Of a stretch of DNA of 17,736 bases, positions 15,124-17,736 are shown in pieces. Each line of letters opens with the position of its first letter. Positions within the stretch are counted from its first letter, which is position 1. The notes below the pieces were generated by a model, which worked only from the letters and a program-made list of their open reading frames with translations, did not search any database and was not told the origin of the DNA. This stretch comes from JBMNCR01 sp049366695 (GTDB taxonomy: Bacteria; Bacillota; Clostridia; Eubacteriales; Alkalibacteraceae). A program made the position numbers and the translations under genes. Where the stretch lies: NCBI GenBank assembly GCA_049366695.1, contig JBMNCR010000028.1:1-17736 (forward strand), written 5' to 3'.

Positions 15124-16326
15124 ATGTCTATTTTTACAAAATGGAAATACTATACACCTAGGAAAAAAGTTTTTGGAATAGATACTATTGATAACTTGGG
15201 TTCACATATAAGAGAAGAGAATATAAACGGCAAAGCAATTATTCTCAGCGATGCTGGAGTAATTGAAGCAGGAATAACAGGAAGAGCAGTTGATGCCCTC
15301 AAAAAAGCTAATTATAAAGTAAAAGTGTTCAAGTTACCATGTATAGAGCCTACTACATATTCTTGTGACAAAGCTATTGAATTTGCCAGAAATAATAACG
15401 GTGCTTTTGTTGTTGGATTGGGAGGAGGTAGCTCTATTGATACCGCAAAAGTTGTAGCTCAATTGTTAAGAATTGACGGTAAAACATATGATCATTTAAA
15501 GAACAGAACATTTTTAAAAAAAGGTGCTCCAATTATTGCAATCCCAACCACATCAGGTACTGGTAGTGAGATGACACAAATTGCTGTTATTTCTTATGCT
15601 GATAGTAAAGAAAAATCTAGTTTTTCAACTCCTTTTATTATTCCAGATATCGCAATAATAGATCCTTCTCTAACTTTAAGCATGCCTCCAGGAATAACTA
15701 GTATATCAGCAGCTGATGCTCTTTCACATGCAATAGAATCGATGATGTCAAGAAACGAGAATATGTATAATGATACTCTTGCATTTAAAGCTATAGAGCT
15801 AATTGGGGAGTCCGCTCCAAAAGCAGTATACGATGGAACAAATTTAGAAGCTAGAACAAAAATGGCATATGGCGCAATGTTTGCTGGTATGGCTTTTAAT
15901 AGAATTGGCGTTGTTGAGGGTCACGCTTTTGCTAGGGCATTGGGTTCTATATATCATCAACCACATGGTCTTTGTTGTGGTTTATCCTTACCTTATGTTA
16001 TGGAATATCATTTTAGTCATTGTAAAGAAAAGTGGGCAAAAATTTCACAATTATTTGGTTATTCAATTCCGAATATGAATATACACAATGCCGCTATAGA
16101 GGGAATCAAAGCTATTACAGATTTATTAATAGAAATTGGTAATCCATTAACATGGAGATCATTTGGTGAACAAAAGGACATACCTAAATTAGTAGATTAT
16201 TTACTAGAAAATCCACAGACCAGTTCAATTTGGAAAAATAATTCTAAAAGAATATTAAATAAGGAGACTGCAACAGAACTGATTACTAGGATTTATAAAA
16301 GAGAGCTAGGTAAGGGTGTTTTTTAG
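15124..16326 (+). CDS. Iron-containing alcohol dehydrogenase
   Basis: A cytoplasmic NAD(P)-dependent group III alcohol dehydrogenase linking an alcohol and its aldehyde. The dinucleotide motif GGGSSIDTAK is at residues 100-109 and PTTSGTGSE at 141-149. All four metal ligands can be placed: D198 and H202 (ADALSHAIE), H267 (VEGHAFARALG) and H281 (HQPHGLC). At 400 residues it is of standard length. AAGGAG (15103-15108) is 15 bases from the ATG, rather far, so translation may be modest. It follows the acylating aldehyde dehydrogenase by 97 bases; together they can interconvert an alcohol and an acyl-CoA, in either direction depending on redox state. Substrate undetermined (candidates: ethanol, 4-hydroxybutyrate-like or branched hydroxy-alcohols). 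Confidence 0.93.
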   Translation: MSIFTKWKYYTPRKKVFGIDTIDNLGSHIREENINGKAIILSDAGVIEAGITGRAVDALKKANYKVKVFKLPCIEPTTYSCDKAIEFARNNNGAFVVGLGGGSSIDTAKVVAQLLRIDGKTYDHLKNRTFLKKGAPIIAIPTTSGTGSEMTQIAVISYADSKEKSSFSTPFIIPDIAIIDPSLTLSMPPGITSISAADALSHAIESMMSRNENMYNDTLAFKAIELIGESAPKAVYDGTNLEARTKMAYGAMFAGMAFNRIGVVEGHAFARALGSIYHQPHGLCCGLSLPYVMEYHFSHCKEKWAKISQLFGYSIPNMNIHNAAIEGIKAITDLLIEIGNPLTWRSFGEQKDIPKLVDYLLENPQTSSIWKNNSKRILNKETATELITRIYKRELGKGVF

Positions 16327-16383
16327 TATTGACCTAAAAGAGTATATTTGCTATTATTTTAAATTCATTTAGGAGAAATAATA

Positions 16384-17316
16384 TTGTATTTTCCCAATAG
16401 AATCAATATTTGTGAAGTTGGTCCTAGAGATGGGCTACAAAACGAAGGTGTAATATTAAAGGCTACAAAAAAAGCAGAATTGATTAATATGTGTATTGAT
16501 GCCGGTTATAAGGAAATTGAAATAGGTTCTTTTGTACACCCAAAAGCAGTGCCCGCCCTTGCAGATACTGAGGAAGTTTTTAGACTTATCAATTATAAGA
16601 AAAATGTTGATTTAAGGGCGCTGGTCACGAACAAAAAGGGTGTAGAAAGAGCAATCATTGCAGGTGTACACAAAATTAAACTGACAGTATCGGCGAGTAA
16701 TTCTCACAATATCAGTAATTTTAATAAAGACACTGAAGAAACTTTACAGGATTTTAAAGAATGTTATGAATTAGCAAAAGTAAATGATTTATTTGTTTCA
16801 GGTGCTATATCTACTTCATTTGGTTGTCCATTTGAGGGTAAAATAGGAATAGAAAAAATTGAGAAAATTGTTATTCGATTGATTGAAATAGGCATATTAG
16901 AAATATCTTTATCAGATACAACTGGGATGGCTAATCCAAAGGAAGTTTATAGTAAGTGTAAATATTTTAAAGAAAAATATACAGAAGTGAAATGGAATTT
17001 ACACTTTCATAATACAAGAGATATGGGAATGGTGAATATATTAGCGGCAATGAAAGCTGGTATGGAGAATTTTGATTCCGCTTTTTCAGGGCTAGGTGGA
17101 TGCCCATTTGCGCCTGCAGCTTCTGGGAATGTGTGTTCAGAAGATTTGATTCATATGTGCGAGGAAATAGGAATAGAAACAGGCGTAGATTTAGATAAAG
17201 CTATAGATATTGCTAAAAGAATAGAGAAGTTAGTAGGTCATAAAACAGACAGTTATATTCTTAAAGCAGGGAAGATTAAAGACTTAGTAATAGAAAAACC
17301 TAATAAACAAAATTGA
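16384..17316 (+). CDS. HMG-CoA lyase family enzyme (TIM-barrel carbon-carbon lyase)
   Basis: A metal-dependent lyase of the DRE-TIM superfamily, which cleaves 3-hydroxy-3-methylglutaryl-CoA to acetyl-CoA and acetoacetate, or a related tertiary-hydroxy acyl-CoA. The signature EVGPRDGLQNE (residues 11-21) carries the catalytic Arg15 and metal-binding Asp16; H207 and H209 (LHFHNTRDMG) are the other metal ligands; C240 lies in the catalytic loop GLGGCPFAPAASGN. STSFGCPFEGKI (143-154) is also as in true lyases. Length 310 residues, typical of bacterial and mitochondrial enzymes. The start is TTG at 16384, with AGGAG (16371-16375) eight bases upstream; the conserved N-terminus begins at residue 9, so no later start is possible. 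It is the last gene of the cluster. All catalytic residues are present, but the natural substrate could differ from HMG-CoA. Confidence 0.93.
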   Translation: MYFPNRINICEVGPRDGLQNEGVILKATKKAELINMCIDAGYKEIEIGSFVHPKAVPALADTEEVFRLINYKKNVDLRALVTNKKGVERAIIAGVHKIKLTVSASNSHNISNFNKDTEETLQDFKECYELAKVNDLFVSGAISTSFGCPFEGKIGIEKIEKIVIRLIEIGILEISLSDTTGMANPKEVYSKCKYFKEKYTEVKWNLHFHNTRDMGMVNILAAMKAGMENFDSAFSGLGGCPFAPAASGNVCSEDLIHMCEEIGIETGVDLDKAIDIAKRIEKLVGHKTDSYILKAGKIKDLVIEKPNKQN

Positions 17317-17517
17317 ATTTGTAAAAAAATTTATATCCATACATTCTAATGAGCATAAAGCCGGTATGTTCTTTAACTAAGTATTTGACTGGCATCAAGA
17401 CAACTGTGTAAATTTATCCATTATCATTATTTTTTCCTTCTTTTAAACCCTATAGTATCTATTATGTAATATTCTGGTTACTGCTTTTTTCTAGGACATG
17501 GTTAACATCTTCTTAGC

Positions 17518-17608
17518 ATTACCTCTTTAGAAAAGACCCCATTCTTCCAATTTATAGAAGAAATTATCTTATATGAAAATAATTTCGAATACTTTTTTCA
17601 GAGGTAAT
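17518..17608. repeat. Nested inverted repeats (possible structured RNA or small mobile-element remnant)
   Basis: Outer arms ATTACCTCT (17518-17526) and AGAGGTAAT (17600-17608) are perfectly complementary; partial pairing continues inward between GAAAAG (17530-17535) and the CTTTTTTC at 17592-17599. Inside lies a second perfect pair, GAAATTAT (17560-17567) / ATAATTTC (17579-17586), with an alternative hairpin TTCTTC (17542-17547) / GAAGAA (17557-17562). Such nesting over 91 bases could be a non-coding RNA fold or a MITE-like remnant. No promoter or target-site duplication was seen. Confidence 0.35.
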
Positions 17609-17652
17609 TCTTAGTAGTCTTCTCCAACGCAAGATGAGCCTGAAATGTGTCT

Positions 17653-17736
17653 GTGAATGTCAACAAATTTGACCGAACAGGTGTGATTAATTTGTGATAA
17701 TGTCACCTTATTAATTATCTTGATAAAATGTCACTA
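17653..17736. mobile_element. Tandem AATGTCA repeats at the window edge (possible IS end)
   Basis: Three related copies occur in the last 84 bases: GTGAATGTCAAC (17653-17664), GATAATGTCAC (17696-17706) and GATAAAATGTCAC (17722-17734), all in the same orientation. Read on the other strand they are GTGACATTWTC-type repeats, which I associate from memory with the terminal repeat arrays of some IS elements. The sequence ends before any transposase gene, so the element type cannot be determined. Confidence 0.3.

Larger units (their letters stand above)
17317..17736. other. Gene-free 3' region with no clear terminator
   Basis: These 420 bases contain no credible coding region on either strand. A T-run at 17485-17490 is preceded by only a four-pair stem (GTAA 17466-17469 / TTAC 17478-17481), too weak to call a terminator for the operon. 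Structured elements inside it are the nested inverted repeats at 17518-17608 and the AATGTCA repeats near the end, listed separately. Frequent stops and shifting composition (higher GC around 17625-17685) suggest decayed or mobile-element-derived DNA. Confidence 0.6.

Noticed and set aside
17300..17395. Short - strand frame of 31 codons (starting MPVKYLVKEHTG) at the end of the lyase gene
   Set aside because: No ribosome binding site, overlaps the end of the lyase gene and has no similarity I recognise.
17391..17423. A 10-codon - strand frame reading MIMDKFTQLS with a ribosome-site-like AAGAAGG before it
   Set aside because: It recalls the first residues of LeuD-type dehydratase subunits, but it stops after ten residues and no further similarity follows in any frame, so it is most likely chance.
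17466..17490. Possible intrinsic terminator (stem then TTTTTT)
   Set aside because: Only four base pairs precede the T-run, with two or three extra bases between; too weak to claim.
1..17736. CRISPR arrays, tRNA or rRNA genes, riboswitches (including a thiamine one, given the TPP enzymes)
   Set aside because: No regularly spaced repeats, cloverleaf or conserved riboswitch core was seen in any intergenic region.

Overview
The window is an AT-rich (about 30% GC by eye) bacterial segment with sixteen protein genes, all on the + strand, closely spaced from about position 224 to 17316. Codon and amino-acid use (many AGA, AAA, ATA; Lys/Ile-rich proteins), strong Gram-positive-type Shine-Dalgarno sites and the enzyme mix suggest a low-GC anaerobe. 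The solute-binding protein has a signal peptide but no lipobox cysteine, which fits a double-membraned anaerobe (for example Halanaerobiales, Atribacterota or Thermotogota relatives) better than a typical monoderm Firmicute. This placement is inference; no rRNA or marker gene is present.

Layout: (1) 1-120, a stub of about 50% GC with inverted TTGACAC-type repeats, possibly the end of an insertion sequence. (2) 224-1093, an RpiR-family sugar-responsive regulator. (3) 1162-6751, a zinc alcohol dehydrogenase, both halves of a split transketolase, an SDR dehydrogenase, a nitrilase-family amidohydrolase and a beta-hydroxyacid dehydrogenase. (4) 6920-10300, a complete tripartite tricarboxylate transporter (tctC-tctB-tctA) with a strong hairpin between tctC and tctB. 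(5) 10326-13535, E1-alpha, E1-beta and E2 of an acetoin/2-oxoacid dehydrogenase-type complex with no E3. (6) 13614-17316, a CoA-acylating aldehyde dehydrogenase, an iron-dependent alcohol dehydrogenase and an HMG-CoA-lyase-family enzyme. (7) 17317-17736, gene-free sequence with nested inverted repeats and, at the very edge, tandem AATGTCA repeats that may start another mobile element.

Reading them together, this looks like one regulated catabolic island for a carboxylated, probably hydroxylated substrate. The TTT transporter would bring in the anion; the three dehydrogenases and the amidohydrolase would convert it to an alpha-hydroxyketone or 2-oxoacid; the two thiamine-diphosphate systems (transketolase and E1/E2) would cleave C-C bonds next to a carbonyl; and the acylating aldehyde dehydrogenase/Fe-ADH pair plus the lyase would channel aldehyde or alcohol products to acyl-CoA, acetyl-CoA and a keto product. 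No kinase, aldolase or isomerase is present, so this is not an ordinary phosphorylated-sugar pathway. The substrate cannot be named from sequence. One testable idea for the last three genes is a mevalonate-type route (alcohol to aldehyde to HMG-CoA-like thioester to acetyl-CoA plus acetoacetate-like acid).
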